Source of the DNA: Viola odorata
Lineage: Eukaryota; Streptophyta; Magnoliopsida; Malpighiales; Violaceae
NCBI GenBank assembly: GCA_963691705.1
Contig: OY829541.1
Span: 39,573,661 to 39,637,660, forward strand
Direction of reading: 5' to 3'
Length of the DNA stretch: 64,000 nt
This document shows, piece by piece, positions 23,604 through 36,365 of the stretch. Under the pieces are notes generated by a model that made no database searches, was not told the DNA's origin, and was given only the letters and a program-made list of their open reading frames with translations. Positions within the stretch are counted from its first letter, which is position 1. Each line of letters opens with the position of its first letter. A program made the position numbers and the translations under genes.

Positions 23604-26008
23604 TTAAACAAAAAAAAAAACAAGATCACAAAAAAATTAAAAATCAGAAAATGTTTATTTTTAATCATCCATCTCATCACATAGAATGCTCAGACGCTTC
23701 AATCCACAACTCTATCCCGCATTACCATGGCCTAACCAATACCCCAAACATCCTACATCTATATAGTGCCATAATCAGGTGCTTAAAGATAGGATCATGC
23801 AATTGGAACAAAACATTTGATTACATTTTCAGTTGTCCTCTCATTAATCCCTTGCTACATAGACTGCTAACTCTCAAGCAATTTCTCAAACAAGCATGCA
23901 ATTACAGGAAGTAGAATGCAGCACATAGTCAGAACATATTTTCTTTTCTTTTATTTTGCTTTCTTTTTCTTTGCTTAGGTTAGCACAACACCGACAACCA
24001 GAATTTTTCTTCAAGACAAGTGAGAGATGGTTTCTGTCACACCCCAAACTAGAGCGTGTGACCGGCATGAGAGTTCGAATGGATTCCTGTATTCATCTCG
24101 GACTCTCACCCGCCTAACTTAACTCTTTATCAAGATCTTTTCCAAAAATTACAGATGGTTCATAAAGACAAACTCCAATGATCAACTAAACACGAATTTG
24201 ACCAAAATTTTAAATACTTATAAGATATCTCAACACCGAAACCAATAATTAAAAGAGAATCATCTCAAAATCCCATAATTGATATTTACGCATTCTTGGA
24301 TGAAGAATTCCAGAAATTAATAGCATACCCAACTACTAACTAAACTCAAGCTTAATTAATAGAAGATACTTAATTAAAATTTTAGTATTCTAACCTTTGA
24401 TTTCTCGACCAAAGCTTCGACCTTCTCTTGCTCTCTCTCCCGACCTCTCTCTCGGTTTCTATTTCTTTCCTTTCTTACCCTTTATCTCTCTCTCTCTCCT
24501 TCCCTAAACAAGCCACGCTCTCCTCTTTTTCTTTTCTTCTTATCTAATCTCACTTTTCATTTTCTCTAATCCTTATCCCATTTTTTTATTTTATTTTATT
24601 TTTTATTTTTCCTTTCTTTTCCTTTATCTCAACTTTTATTTATTATTATTATTATTATGAAAAATAACTAGTTTATACACGAACCAAATGAAATTTCTAA
24701 TCCTCTTCTAATCTACTAGTACTCATCTAACTAACCAAGATAAATTTAAGTCACAATCTCTAGGGGTCTCACAGTTCCGAACCACCAACTCCATCTGGGA
24801 TGAGGGCAAGGTGGTGGAAAAAGAACACAGGCATTCATACAATAGTAAGTAAAAAGACTCAGCACACATTGCAAGAATTTAATAAACTAGCAGTCCATGT
24901 AACTAGGGCATTTATTAATTAAGGTCATGACAAAACAATTTTAGATATTCCTCTTGCAAACCCTGGTATTAAGCACCAATATCAAGAATCTATACATATG
25001 AGGGGTGTTTAAAGAGTACCAGGAAACGTACTCTTGCAAGTATTGGAAATGTTAACCCCTTAGAATGCCTTGGTAGCATGGCATGGAGTTATGAAATCAA
25101 GCATCCTCACTTTCTATAAAATGAAATCCATGTTTAAAATACAGGATGATTTCTAATTTTTGAAAAATAACACAGTCTATCTAAAAACACACAAAAAATC
25201 AAAACTGAAAGACATGCATAAGACTCCTCTGATCCTAGAAAAAGAAAGACATCCTATAGTGTCTTGGCCAAGACAAACTAAAAAAAAAATCATGCATAAA
25301 AATAGTGTAAAAATAAAAGAAAACACACAGAATCATATATACACATCTACACATAGAATGCTTGCTCCCACACACTCTAGAAGACACATTGTCCTTAATG
25401 TGCGTTGGAGGTAAAAAGAAAATGAAACTGAAAAAGGAAATGTATTGGACAAAAGAAAGAAAATAAAAGAAAAATAAAAAGAAGGACACGACCTGGGGGC
25501 ATTTAACTTGGTGGAGGGGGTTTTGGAGGTGCAACTGCATTTATTTTCTGATGGAGGCTCTTCATGGACTGAAATAAGGCATTAAGACCAGTCATGAACT
25601 CCCTCAAGAGGGTGTTAGTTTCCTAGTGGTGAGTTTGTTGCTGGGCAAGGAAGGCTTCTTGCAGGGTGAGCTGTTGGGCAAGAAGGGTTGTGGCCCAAGA
25701 TGGTGGAGCGCTGGAGGAAGAGGCTGCTTTATCAGGCTCGGGGAAAGCGTCTTAGTCAACCTCTCAATCAGGACACATGCCAAGCCGAATCTTCATCCTT
25801 GATTTTACGCTCTTCTTTGCATTTTAACCTGAGAACAAGCAGAGTTAGTTCCACTTAGATCAACGGGATATGTTTGAATAATATTTACGTAGTTTATCTA
25901 AAAATTGAAAATTGAAAACAAAATTGAAATGCATGAAAATAAAAGCATGGGTTGCCTCCCATGTAGTGCCCTTAGTTAACGTCATAGGCTTGACCCATCT
26001 TGTAAGTG
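23604..26008 (-). other. 3' region of Athila-like element X, degenerate
   Basis: Lies between the integrase end and the polypurine tract. Just after the integrase stop the minus strand has TGGGAGGCAACCCATG (about 25950), a signature sequence downstream of pol in Athila elements. Around 25540-25720 a Gln-rich coil-like frame (LLAQQLTLQEAFLAQQQ) may be a relic of the extra ORF. The rest is non-coding and AT-rich, and it is interrupted by a solo LTR at 24035-24773. Confidence 0.6.
24035..24773. mobile_element. Solo LTR (739 bp) inside element X
   Basis: Begins TGTCACACCCC and ends GGTCTCACA, a TG...CA structure. It is flanked by GTTTC (24030-24034) and GTTCC (24774-24778), a 5-bp duplication with one mismatch. 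It contains CT-rich low complexity and no ORF. The LTR family is unnamed. A small terminal-repeat element is an alternative. Confidence 0.75.
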
Positions 26009-26167
26009 TCACTCGGTGGATGGTGGCATCTCCACTACCTCCTTTCTCTTCTCTTTTGAAAATCCTTCGAAAAAGGGCTTCAATAGTTGTCCGTACACCT
26101 TGAATACATCTCTTATCTTTTCATTCTTTATGTCAACTATACCAAGTGGATAAACATTAATAATTGT
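26009..26167 (-). pseudogene. Integrase C-terminal end of element X
   Basis: Encodes INVYPLGIVDIKNEK and FKVYGQLLKPFFEG, then a stop at 26009-26011. This matches the FPYG-V-E-I-K / FKVNGQRLKPY end of Athila integrases. It is the direct continuation of the frame that stops at 45613, interrupted by the solo LTR. Confidence 0.85.
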
Positions 26168-26623
26168 TGATTCCCTACCGAGAGCATCAAATATAGTTGT
26201 AAAAATGATATGAAAATGAGTGGGAGATAGGTTACAACTTATCACTTATCCACAAGGATTTGTAGATCGTGGTAAGAGGATCGTCCTCAGGGATCTGGTT
26301 GTGATTTGTAATCTTGATTGACTTCCTCATCACTGGAGTTGATTTGGGGTTTTCCTGAAACTAAAACAAACAGATAACAATTAAGTAGAAAAGCAATCTT
26401 GGTCAATAGGATTGGCCAAGATTGGGTGATTGTTGTATAAGACTGATCTTGATCAAGGTAATTGGCCAAGATTAGAATATTGAGTTAAAAGGATGAAAAC
26501 AATAGAGAAGAATTCCTGGTAAGGCCAATATTAGAGCGCTCATTCACTTGCTTCGATCATAGACTTAAGGTTATTCGCATCTCAGAATCGTAACATTGCT
26601 ATAGATCGGGAGGAATTCCTTTC

Positions 26624-27209
26624 TGAAAACCATTAAGGCAATCCTAAGGGTATTTCTGTAATTATGACCCCTGCCGAAGAGGGAGTCCCACGAGCCTTGT
26701 CGGACATCTAAGCTATCGCTACCAAACCTTGAAGGGTTTACTGGGATGGTCGACATCAGCCGGGGGGAGGTCTCACGCATCTCTTAATGCACGGCATCCT
26801 CCTATCCCAGGGACCTATATAGATATCGCCCCCGACATGATCATAGGTATCGCCCCTGGTACCCTCCTCGGAGACATCAACCTTGACGTTACCACAGGTA
26901 TCGCCGATGACGTCGGGTTCAGGTATCGCCCGTGACGTCATCAGGAGCGACATCTCACCTGGATATCGCCCTTACATCCAGTTATCGCCTCCAGTGGCCT
27001 ACAAATACCCCTTAATGAAAAATATCAAGTAAGCCAGAATTCACTTACTAGAACCGCTGCTATTTTTGAACCACTTACTGACTTAAGCATCGGAGTGTCT
27101 ACGCCGGAGCCCCCCCTCCGGCGCCTTGCAGGTGTGTTCGACGGCAACTACAGCAACTCCGACCAACGGAAGTCACCATTCCGATCGTATAAGAGATAAA
27201 ATCTTAACA
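26624..27209 (+). repeat. 5' LTR of Tat element 1
   Basis: 586 bp, from TGAAAACC to CTTAACA. TATCGCC occurs six times between 26824 and 26989 (starts 26824, 26848, 26899, 26924, 26964, 26983). A perfect TGACGTCA lies at 26933-26940. A TATA-like CTACAAATACC lies near 27000. This arrangement looks like the promoter region. Confidence 0.93.
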
Positions 27210-27210
27210 A

Positions 27211-27230
27211 ATTGGTGCTTTCATTGAGAG
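27211..27230 (+). other. Putative primer-binding site of Tat element 1
   Basis: ATTGGTGCTTTCATTGAGAG lies just after the LTR, containing the TGG expected opposite a tRNA 3' CCA. I did not identify the tRNA. Confidence 0.6.
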
Positions 27231-27295
27231 TCTTGGTGTATTAAGTGAGCATCCTTAATAGTCAAGCCCTGTTCAACTCAGAGATCGGAATAATC

Positions 27296-28345
27296 ATGAC
27301 TTCTGAGTCGGAGCGGACGCGACCTCCATCTTCTAATGTTCCTTTCTCGATTCGTAGACAGTTATTTCCTTTTGCTACTGCTGAACTTTCTGGGACGACA
27401 CAACAAATCAGTTCAGAATCCCTAAACCCTTTGACCAGGTCTGCAGGGGAAGCTCTTTCCTCGCAAGCGACCGTTTCGTTGTCCCAAATGGCGGGATCCA
27501 GCTTCTCTACTCCTGCTTCGATGGGATTTGTGTTAAATAGTACAGAACACCCTTTTGCGAGTGAAATAGCGGCCCTTCGTTCTCGGTTGGACTATTTGAC
27601 TGAAATGGCTGCCAGAATGACACCTGAAATCTCCGGATCGAGTGTCCCTCCCCGTGTCATGTTCACACCGTCTATTGTCACCGAGCGACCCTTGTCACCA
27701 TCATTACAGGGAAATCTCCGATCAACTTTATCCGTAGCTGATCCCCCGATTAATTTTGTGCAGCTCACTCAAGGACGAGTGGAACCTTATGTGCCGCAAG
27801 TGCCCCTAGGTCCCATCCCTTTGGAGGATCGGCACCTGGAAGAGGCCAGAAACCATTGGGACGGTCGAAGGGAAGGAGCGAATAGGGATTTATCTCCTGA
27901 GCGCAGTGAAAGATCCAGCAGTAGGAGATATCGAACTCGCTCGCCCAGAAGCCACAGTCGGTCTCCTAGGCGACATCCCACGCCAGATCCACGGAATCGG
28001 AGGCGTCCTGCGGAAATGTCTCCCCCACGCCAGGAGCGTGAAATTCTTGATGACACATCAGGTCATCCATTTAGCCGTCGTATAAGACGCCATAAGGTCA
28101 GTCGACATGTGAAGCTTCCCACTAAGACTTATGACGGCACCAGAGATCCCATTTCATACATCAATAAGGTGAAGGATTTTGTGCAGTTTCAGACGCACAG
28201 TGATGCGGTGTTATGCCAAATATTTGTTATGACATTATCAGGAGTCGCGCGCCTCTGGTTCGAGGGCCTTCCCGGTGGATCTATTAGCAATTTCGCACAA
28301 TTGGAATCCAAGTTCCCCATCTCAACGCCAAGGAGATTCTTCTAA
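27296..28345 (+). pseudogene. gag of Tat element 1, with internal deletion
   Basis: The start is the ATG at 27296. The N-terminus is Ser/Thr-rich. Residues about 190-260 are Arg/Ser/Pro-rich (RRYRTRSPRSHSRSPRRH). The gag core begins with VKLPTKTYDGTRDPISYINK and SGVARLWFEGLPGGSISNFA, then stops abruptly near 28310. The remaining core is missing and the sequence jumps to the gag C-terminal part in another frame at about 28330. That part has a CCHC-like knuckle (YCKFHKARGHFTEVC). The event is an out-of-frame internal deletion. Confidence 0.85.
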
Positions 28346-31300
28346 AGGTCGGGCATACGATCCTGATTTCCCTTCCCTTAATCTACCAAGGGCAGAGATT
28401 TTAGCGATAGTGGAACAGCGAAACCTTCCCATCCGGTACCCTGCGCCCGTAAAGCCCGGAGTACTTCTAAGGAGAAGAGAAAATGCTTATTGTAAGTTCC
28501 ATAAAGCCAGGGGGCATTTTACAGAAGTATGCAGGGACTTAAAATCAGCAATAGAACGTTTGGTGGAGGAAGGTTACTTGGGAGAATTCGCAACCAAAGT
28601 AAGAGAAGACACCAGAAATAATCCCACGAAAAGGGTCGCAGATGACCGACGGGTATCCCCTCGCGTCCCACAAAAGGATAATGCTCTCGGAGGAAGAGGT
28701 GAGGAAACTTTCGCAGTTGATGATGAGGGCTTCCCTATGATTAACATCATAGCAGGATGGACTCCTTACATGGATGAACCAGAACTACCGACGACGGCGT
28801 TAGGACAAAAACGCAAGCGAAATGGCGCGACAAAGAAAGGTGAAACGATAAGCGTTCTAGATCGCATGCTGTTAGCCTTCTCCGAGGAAGACGAGAAAGG
28901 CGTTGTCTATCCGCATAACGACGCGCTGGTGGTTATGCCCATCATTGCCAGTCACGGAGTCAGAAGAACTCTCATAGATAACGGAAGTGCAGTAAACCTC
29001 TTCTCGTTGGAGGCTTACAATCTCATGAAACGGCCCGATAACGAATTGATACCTTGTAAAAAACCCATAATTGGGGTGGACGGGATCCCAATCCCAGTCA
29101 CAGGGATAACCACTCTGCCCGTATACTTCAGAGAAGACACCTCCAAGCGGTCAGAGGATCTGTTATTCCTTTTCGTGGACCTAAACTTGCCCTACAATGT
29201 TATACTCGGACGACCTTTTCTCAACCGCTTCGGAGCGGTAATATCTCAGAAGCATTTGAAGATGAAATACCCCTCTTGGGACGGAGTGGTAGCGATAAAG
29301 GGCAATCAAAAATTGGCGGCCGAATGTTACCTGCTCATGACTCAAAAGAGTTGTGATAGGTATGTATGTATAACAACGGACCCATATGAACAAGGCGATG
29401 AGAAACGCGCTCAACCTCTTGACAAAATGGTGCCCGTATCGGTAATCGGCATAGAAAAAGCAGACTTCCTTGTCAGTGAAAGGCTCAATTCAGAAGAAAA
29501 CCTTCAGTTGGCTCGGTTATTGAACAAGTGTCGAGGAGAATTTGCATGGAAACCCGCAGACATGCTGGGTATATCGCGAGAAATAGCCGAGCACCGACTC
29601 AACGTTGACCCTGGCGCTAAGCCGATCCAGCAAAAGCGGCGCGCGTTCTCTAAGAAAAAAGCCTTAGCTGTTGATAAAGAAGTAGCGAAGCTCCTTGACG
29701 CTGGTTTCATCCGCGAAGTTCAGTACCCCACCTGGTTAGCCAACCCAGTCCTCGTTCCTAAGTCCAATGGAGACTGGCGTATGTGTATCGACTTCACCAA
29801 TTTGAATGATGCCCGCCCTAAGGACTGCTACCCGCTTCCCCGCATTGACCAATTAGTCGATCAGACTGCCGGGTACACATATTTGAGTTCACTTGACGCC
29901 AACTCTGGGTATCACCAAATTCCCATGGCCATTGAAGATGAAGAGAAGACTGCCTTCATCACTCCTACGGCCACTTATTGTTATACGGCGATGCCATTTG
30001 GGCTAAAGAACGCGGGGGCGACGTTCCAACGTATGGCAAACAAAATATTCGAAGGACAAATAGGGAGGAATGTGGAAGCCTACGTTGATGATATACTGGT
30101 AAAAAGCGCTAGCTTTCAGGATCACTTGCGGGATCTAAGGGAAGTCTTTGACGTGATGAAACGGCACAATATGAAACTGAACCCCCGGAAATGCATGTTC
30201 GCGTTTCAGACTGGAAAATTCCTGGGCTACGTGGTCAGCCAAAAAGGAATCCAGCCTAATCCGTCAAAGATTAAAGCTATACAAGACATGATATCTCCAA
30301 GAACCGTTAAGGAAGTACAAAGGCTAACAGGGCGCGTTATCGCCCTAGGGCGCTTTATTTCCAAACAAGGCGAGAAGTGTCTTCCTTTTTTCAAAGTCAT
30401 ACGCAAGAAAGCATCCTTTGGGTGGACCCCGGAATGTGAAAAGGCATTTGTTAGCCTAAAAGATTACCTATCGTCCGATCTGCTGCTGACCAGACCAGAA
30501 CTAGGTGATACTTTGTACCTATATCTCGGCGCTGCTGACGAAGTGGTCAGCGCCGTCCTCGTTCGCGACGATAGCCACACGCACCACCCCGTGTATTTTG
30601 TGAGTCACGTTCTGAAGGATGCAGAGTTGCGATACGCCTGAATTGAGAAAATAGCGTTCGCGCTAATACAAGCCACTCGAAAAATGGACAGATACTTCCA
30701 GTCCTTTTCCGTTATCGTACTTACAGATCAACCGCTGAAAAGGATATTTCGAAAGCCTGAGTCCTCGGGAAGAATGCTAATCTGGGATCTTGAACTCGAG
30801 CAATACGGGTTGTGGTATCAGTCTCGGCCATCTGTAAAGGCTCAAATCTTGGCAGATTTTATAGCGGAATGCACCTTTACGGAAGATCCGTTAACAGACG
30901 TACCCGAAGAGGAATGGGGCGATTTGGATCTCCCGTTTCCGGAGACTTATACGGACCTCTGGATCATTCATGTAGATGGGGCTAAAAATCAAGAATTGGC
31001 TGGAGCAGGAATCTTTATAAATGGGCCGAACGATATGCGAATACAATACGCTATCCGAATCCTGCAGCCATTATCCAATAATGCGGCAGAATATGAGGCG
31101 TTACTAGCCGGACTCCGGATAGGGAGAAGCCTTTCTTCCAAAGGTAGGCACGATACCGGAAGAACAGGAGACCTGCGTCTGAAAATTTGCGGTGACTCCA
31201 AACTAGTGATCGACCAGGTCTTGGGGCGCTCTCAAGCTCGGGAGCCCATTATGGTCTAGTATCTCGCCAAAGTGATGCGGGAGCTATTAGAAATAAAGAA

Positions 31301-32720
31301 AGAAGGCATGCAAGTCAGTTTTGAGCACATTCCCCGAGAGGACAACGCCGAAGCTGACAACCTTACCAAGCTGGCTGCAAACCCAGAAGCATCCATACCC
31401 AAAGGCGTGTATTACCGAGAATTACCTATACCCTCCTTCATGGAAGAGCAAGCATCTCTCTGTGTGGAAGAACTCGAGAACGACTGGCGAGTCCCCATAA
31501 TCAAATACTTAAAACACGAAGAACTGCCTGAGAATATCGCTGAAAAGAAAAGAGTGCTGAGACAGGCAACTCACTGTACGTATTATGACGGGGACCTGGT
31601 TTGAAGATGCTTTTCGCACCCAGCGGCCAAATGCATAACGGAACAAGAGGGTCTTCACACGTTACGCAAAATTCATGAAGGGATATGCGGTATGCATGTA
31701 TCGGGCGACACCCTGGCTGCACAAGTCTTCAGATCTGGATTCTATTGGCCCACTATCCGGAAAGATTGCCATGACTATGTGCAAACTTGCCCGAAATGTC
31801 AGGAGTTCTCTAAAATTCCTCGACGTCCCGCCACTGAAATATCCGAGATCATCGCTCCTTGTCCTTTTGCTAAATGGGGGATCGATATCCTGGGTCCGTT
31901 TCCAAAGGCAAGGTCCCAACTAAAATTTGTAATAGTGGCAGTGGACTACTTTATGAAGTGGGCGGAGGCTGAAGCGGTCGCCAACATCACAGCGGAAAAA
32001 ACTTGGCGTTTCTTCAAGCACCAAGTTATCATGAGGTTTGGCGTACCCCGTATCCTAATCAGCGATAACGGGGCACAGTTCACCAGCCAATTCATCAAAG
32101 ACCAATGATCGAAATTCGGGATAGAGCAACGATTCTCTTCCGTGGCTCACCCCCAAACCAATGAACAAGTAGAAGTAACAAATCGGAGCATCCTCAGTGG
32201 CATTAAGAAAAATCTTGAGGGGTCTAAAAAGAAATGGGCTGACGAGCTGCCATACGTGATGTGGGCGTACCGCATGACCGTTAAAACCAGTACAGGAGAA
32301 ACACCTTTCGCATTGGCCTTCGGAACCGAGGCTGTTACGCCGGTAGAAATCGGTACCATGAGCCTGCGAGTGGCCCACTTCCGAGAGGAGCTGAATGAGG
32401 AAAGGTTACGAGCTAACCTTGACGCGTTACCGGAGGTCCGAGTAGAAACCCTCCTGAAAATGCAACACTACAAACGAAAGATGGCCTGTTACCATAGCAA
32501 GCGCGTCAAAGAACGGTTGCTAAAGGCAGGCGACCTGGTGCTCAGAGACAAACGAGTGGCTGGTCAACGTATGGGGAAGCTCAGCCCAAACTGGGATGGA
32601 CCATATCGCGTTACCCGAGTTATCGAAAAAGGAGCCTATCATCTGGAGACGCTCGATGGTACTCCCCTATCTAACTCTTGGAATATTGCTCGTTTGAAAT
32701 TATATTATCCTAGACCTTGA
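28330..32720 (+). pseudogene. pol of Tat element 1 (PR-RT-RH-aRH-IN), four nonsense codons
   Basis: One frame runs from the gag knuckle to the integrase end, with TGA 30639, TAG 31257, TGA 31602 and TGA 32106 as the only breaks. Protease: LIDNGSAVNLFS, then VILGRPFLN. RT: WRMCIDFTNLN, SSLDANSGYHQI and the catalytic YVDD near 30090. A first RNase H follows, ending with the DAELRYA region. A second, archaeal-type RNase H has HVDGAKNQELAGAGIF, NNAAEYEALLAGL and CGDSKLVIDQV. Integrase: HHCC finger (HEGICGMH, CPKC), acids in WGIDILGPFP, ISDNGAQF and NEQVEVTN, where the usual NGQ reads NEQ. Its C-terminus is NWDGPYRV. The double RNase H is diagnostic of Tat elements. Confidence 0.94.
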
Positions 32721-32819
32721 ACTATCTGCACCTTTGACTGATGTCAATCCTAACCTTAGCTAACGCTCCCTGAGAGAGCTTCCTTGGTTGTTTGTGGTTG
32801 CTTTTTGTGCAGATAGAAA

Positions 32820-33300
32820 AGGGGGCACCTGGGAGTGAAAAGTCCTATCCTTGTGAATGTCGGTCCTGATCAGATGGCTCACTAAGTGAGGGCACGACCC
32901 AGGATGCCTTGAACTAGCGTTGGGATTGAAAGATCCCAAGCGCCCCCGGGGAGTGAAAAGACCTATCTTTGTGAATGCCGGTCCTGATCAGATGGCTCAC
33001 TAAGTGAGGGCACAACCCGGGAATCCCTGGGAGTGAAAAGCCCTTTTCTTGTAATGACCGTTCTCGTGGAGACGGCCCATCAAGACAAGGCACGCCCCAA
33101 GGAAATAGTAACTCCGTTCTAGAAATGAAAAGTCCCCTCTTAGTGACCGAACTAGTGTAGTGGGTCCACTAAGTAAGGACATGATTCTAGACGCGAGGAC
33201 AACGCCTGAAAGTAAAAAGTCCTATCCTTGTGACGACCTGTCCCGATCCGACGGCTCACTAAGTGAGGGCACTTTCCAGGCCGATTGTGGAAAGATGGAA
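32820..33300 (+). repeat. Degenerate tandem repeats downstream of pol in Tat element 1
   Basis: About five units of 75-115 bp sharing GGGAGTGAAAAGTCCTATC, CTTGTGA, then a variant of GGTCCTGATCAGATGGCTC and CACTAAGTGAGGGCAC. The complement of the same family occurs at 63270-63730 in Tat element 2. Confidence 0.85.
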
Positions 33301-33899
33301 ACGCAAAAATTGCAAAATTCCAGCTAGTACCTAGAAGCGTAATCCCTAGTGAAGTAGAGCTGACGGAAAAAGCGATTCATGTAGTTTCCATACTAATACC
33401 CTATGACGGCAGCGGAAAGGCTCCTACGGGTAATTACTATCTCTTGTAACCCGTTATGCTACTGATGGTTTACAATTGAGAATGTGCAAAATACCTTTCG
33501 AGTAGCGGAAAGATTGATGACTGCACAAGCGGCAATACTATGAGGCTCGCCGGGAAAACTAACCCTATACTGACCTCAGCGATATCTGTTGATGAAAAGC
33601 TACGAGCCTGCTCGAGAAAGTAAACATATTATATCGCCTGGATGGTAGCGATGCCTGGGAGTTTCAGAAGGTAAAAGCTAAAGAAAGAGAAAAGGCAGCA
33701 ACAAAGATATAAACTGTTTAAATGCACAAAAGTGCCTTAGAGAGGTCACAAGTTCCAAAGACCAAAACAATAATGCCGCGGAGGTAAAAAACAAAAAGCA
33801 CGATGGCTGCAGAAGAGGCGGTAAAGCTTGGGAATGTGTCAACCCTCGGGGTTCCTCCGTTTCCAACCCTCTGCCTTAGCTCGGCGAAAACCCGCTTCA
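33301..33899. other. Spacer between repeats and antisense gene A (Tat element 1)
   Basis: No supported coding region. Short scattered words such as GCGGAAAG recur. It probably includes the 3' untranslated region of antisense gene A. Confidence 0.4.
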
Positions 33900-36190
33900 T
33901 TAAGGTTTGAAGGCCTCTGTGACCTCGTCACCTTTGTACGCATCTGCTCCATGGACCTCTTCAAAGCATTCAACCAAGATAGTGGTCGTCCGCTCGACGT
34001 GCCACATGCTCTTATCGGCTGAGTCCTCCGTTAGAGCGACTCTCTCTTCCTCTAGGGCAGTTTTTTTCCTCGCCAAGGATAACTTCTCTCCTTCCAGCAC
34101 GACATTGTTTGCATTAAGGGTGGACACTTGCCCCGACAGCTCCTACTGAGCTAGTAACAAGCGAGTGTGTTCCTCCAGCAACTTATTCTTTTCATTTCAC
34201 TCTCGCGAAAGTTCAGAAAGGGACGCAGTAAGAGAAGCAGCCTGACGCTGTACGTGCTCTGTCCAGTAGTGAAATTTCACAAAATTGGAAAAGAGATTAG
34301 AGCGTAGCAAATTCGCCTTATCATCATCTGTCTGCGAGAGGAAGGCTTCCCGCTCAGCGGCGGTCGATAGTATTTGGGCTGCCAAGAAAGCTGAAACCTC
34401 AACTGAACCATCGCCCCCAAGAGCCGCTAAGCCTGTATTGCGAAAATCATATAAGCCCACTTGGTGAGTCACAGTACCAGGCTCACTCGAGGAACTTAGG
34501 TCCGCAGCATAGTCGAAGGTGGAGGCCTCTTCGCCACAACGTTGCGATAAAGGAATGCTTGAGGGCACAAAGGCCAGAGGGACAGAAGGGTGGACTTGAG
34601 AAGAAGAACCCCCTTGGACGGCATAGGAACCGTGAGGGTGGTAGCCCGAAAAGTCCTGTAAACCTTCTTGATAGCCCGAGTTAGGACCATATGTATGAAC
34701 AGGCCCACCGAAGGAATTGGGTGAAGCCCCGAAAGTCTCAGCCGTACCCATGTTCACCAAAAACCCAGAAGGGTGAGTCTGGGAGCATCCATAGAAACAA
34801 AGGTGTTGTCCGGTCCGACTTCCGCCTCGGCAACAGTAGAAGATAAGCTTCCACCGTCACCCTCCGGTCGGGATCACTTCTTCGAGCCAACCAGCACATA
34901 ACCCATGTCCATCTCGCCTAGGGGGGACGCGACAGTAGAAACAGCGGCAGTATCCTGCAAGGAACCCAGCAGAAACACTGATAAGAGAAACGGGTAAAAC
35001 AACGCCCGACATCAAGGTATAACGTATCATGGATAAAAAGCACACTCACAACAGTTGTGTCAAGAGGAGGCGCTTTAGAAGAAGCTGCCGCGTCTGGAGA
35101 AGGAGTGAGAGCAGCAACACTCCTGGTTCTTCTCTTCCTCTTTCCTTTGTCAGGAACCCTAGGGGCTTTAGAAGGAGAAGACCGAGCAGAAGGGGTAGCG
35201 ACGGTTACAATAGGAATACCCGAAGGAATGTTGGTATTCCCCTCACCGGCTGAGGAAGAAGATACTTGAGCAAGGCTCACGGAAATAGCAGGTAGAACAG
35301 TGGAGTTATCGGCAGCTTCCGTAGAGGTGGCCTTCTCTTTTTCTTCTCTTTCCTGGGCCCTTTTCAGTCGCTTCATAACGCTTTCAGGCTTGTAGTTGGG
35401 ATCTGTCGCTGTATGATGACAAAATAACGTTAGCATTAGTACCAGTGATAATAAAGAAGGAAGTGACTCGACACTCACGTCTAACGCAGTCCTTCATATT
35501 GACTCTGCACGCCACATAGCGGATATGAACGCTGATTTTCAGTTGAAGAAGTTTGTCTAACCAGCCTTGTTCGCGCTGAGGAAGAGTCTCCGGCCGACCC
35601 CAGACATTGTCCTTGACGTCTTGGTTAAACCCAGACCGCTACCAGGAACCAGGGTCTTCAGGAAGATCTATCACAAAGAACTCTTTCTTCCAAGCATCGA
35701 CAGAGGACTCAATATGGAGAAGTTTCCAGGTGAAGGACTTGAGTGAGTCATCGTCATAACGAGGCGATATCGTTATCACTCCCCGACACTTCATCAGCTT
35801 AAAAACTGATTTAACCAGTAAAAGAGAAGGGGAAGTGATCCCCTTATATTTACAAAGTTCTAAGAAGGCACAAACGTAGCAATGCGCATTTGGAGCTAAT
35901 TGAACAGGATTCAAATCGCAGACAATGAGCAACTATTTTATGAAAGAGTTGATGGGAAGCTGGAAACCGTAACGGAACATTTGTGTATACAGGACCCTAC
36001 GCTTGCCCGTCAAAACGCTATTCAAGCGTACCGACTCAGGGGCAACAGTGGCCTTATAACCATCAGGGATAACAGCATTATGTGCGGCTAAATGCTCACT
36101 TAGTGCGACCTCAGAGGTGATACTACTAACTATAGCATCCATCTTTTTCTCATCGGCAGATCTCGACTCAGAACGACGAGTCTTAGCCAT
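33900..36190 (-). pseudogene. Tat antisense gene A (element 1), three exons, broken
   Basis: Transcribed against gag-pol. Exons: 36190-35479, 35408-35050 and 34954-33900, with introns of 70 and 95 bp (GTGAG..CAG). Exon 1 carries a domain like the 'putative gypsy type transposon' (Transposase_28) family: LTGKRRVLYTQMFRYGFQLP, then ITISPRYDDDSLKSFTWKLL. Exon 2 is basic and Ser-rich. Exon 3 has HQVGLYDFRNTGLAALGGDG and a coiled coil. Breaks include TAG at 35933-35935 and another stop late in exon 1, a stop and frame change early in exon 3, and stops at 34197 and near 34146. It is colinear with gene A' (60161-62488) and paralogous to gene B. Function is unknown. Confidence 0.82.
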
Positions 36191-36358
36191 GGCAGAAATA
36201 AAAAAGTAAAGATGAAGAAGACGACGAAAGAAAAGAGGAGGTACCTTTAGAAAGAAAGTGCTTCGAGAACCTTGAACGGTGGAAAGAAAATAAGACGGCT
36301 AGAGAAAATATGAAGAAAGCAGAACGGCAAAAGTAAGCAAAAGAAAATAAGTATTGGG

Positions 36359-36365
36359 TTTTATA
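36359..36365 (-). promoter_or_regulatory. TATA box of antisense gene A (element 1)
   Basis: TATAAAA on the minus strand within GGGTTATAAAACCC, about 170 bp upstream of the gene A ATG. The same word and distance occur at gene A'. Confidence 0.6.

Noticed and set aside
26198..26245. Fusion of LTR sequence and integrase as a novel short gene (open frame 26009-26245)
   Set aside because: The open frame only reads by chance from the solo LTR end into the integrase relic of element X.
33678..34149. Several plus-strand short open frames over antisense gene A
   Set aside because: Shadows of the minus-strand coding sequence or non-coding; no homology.
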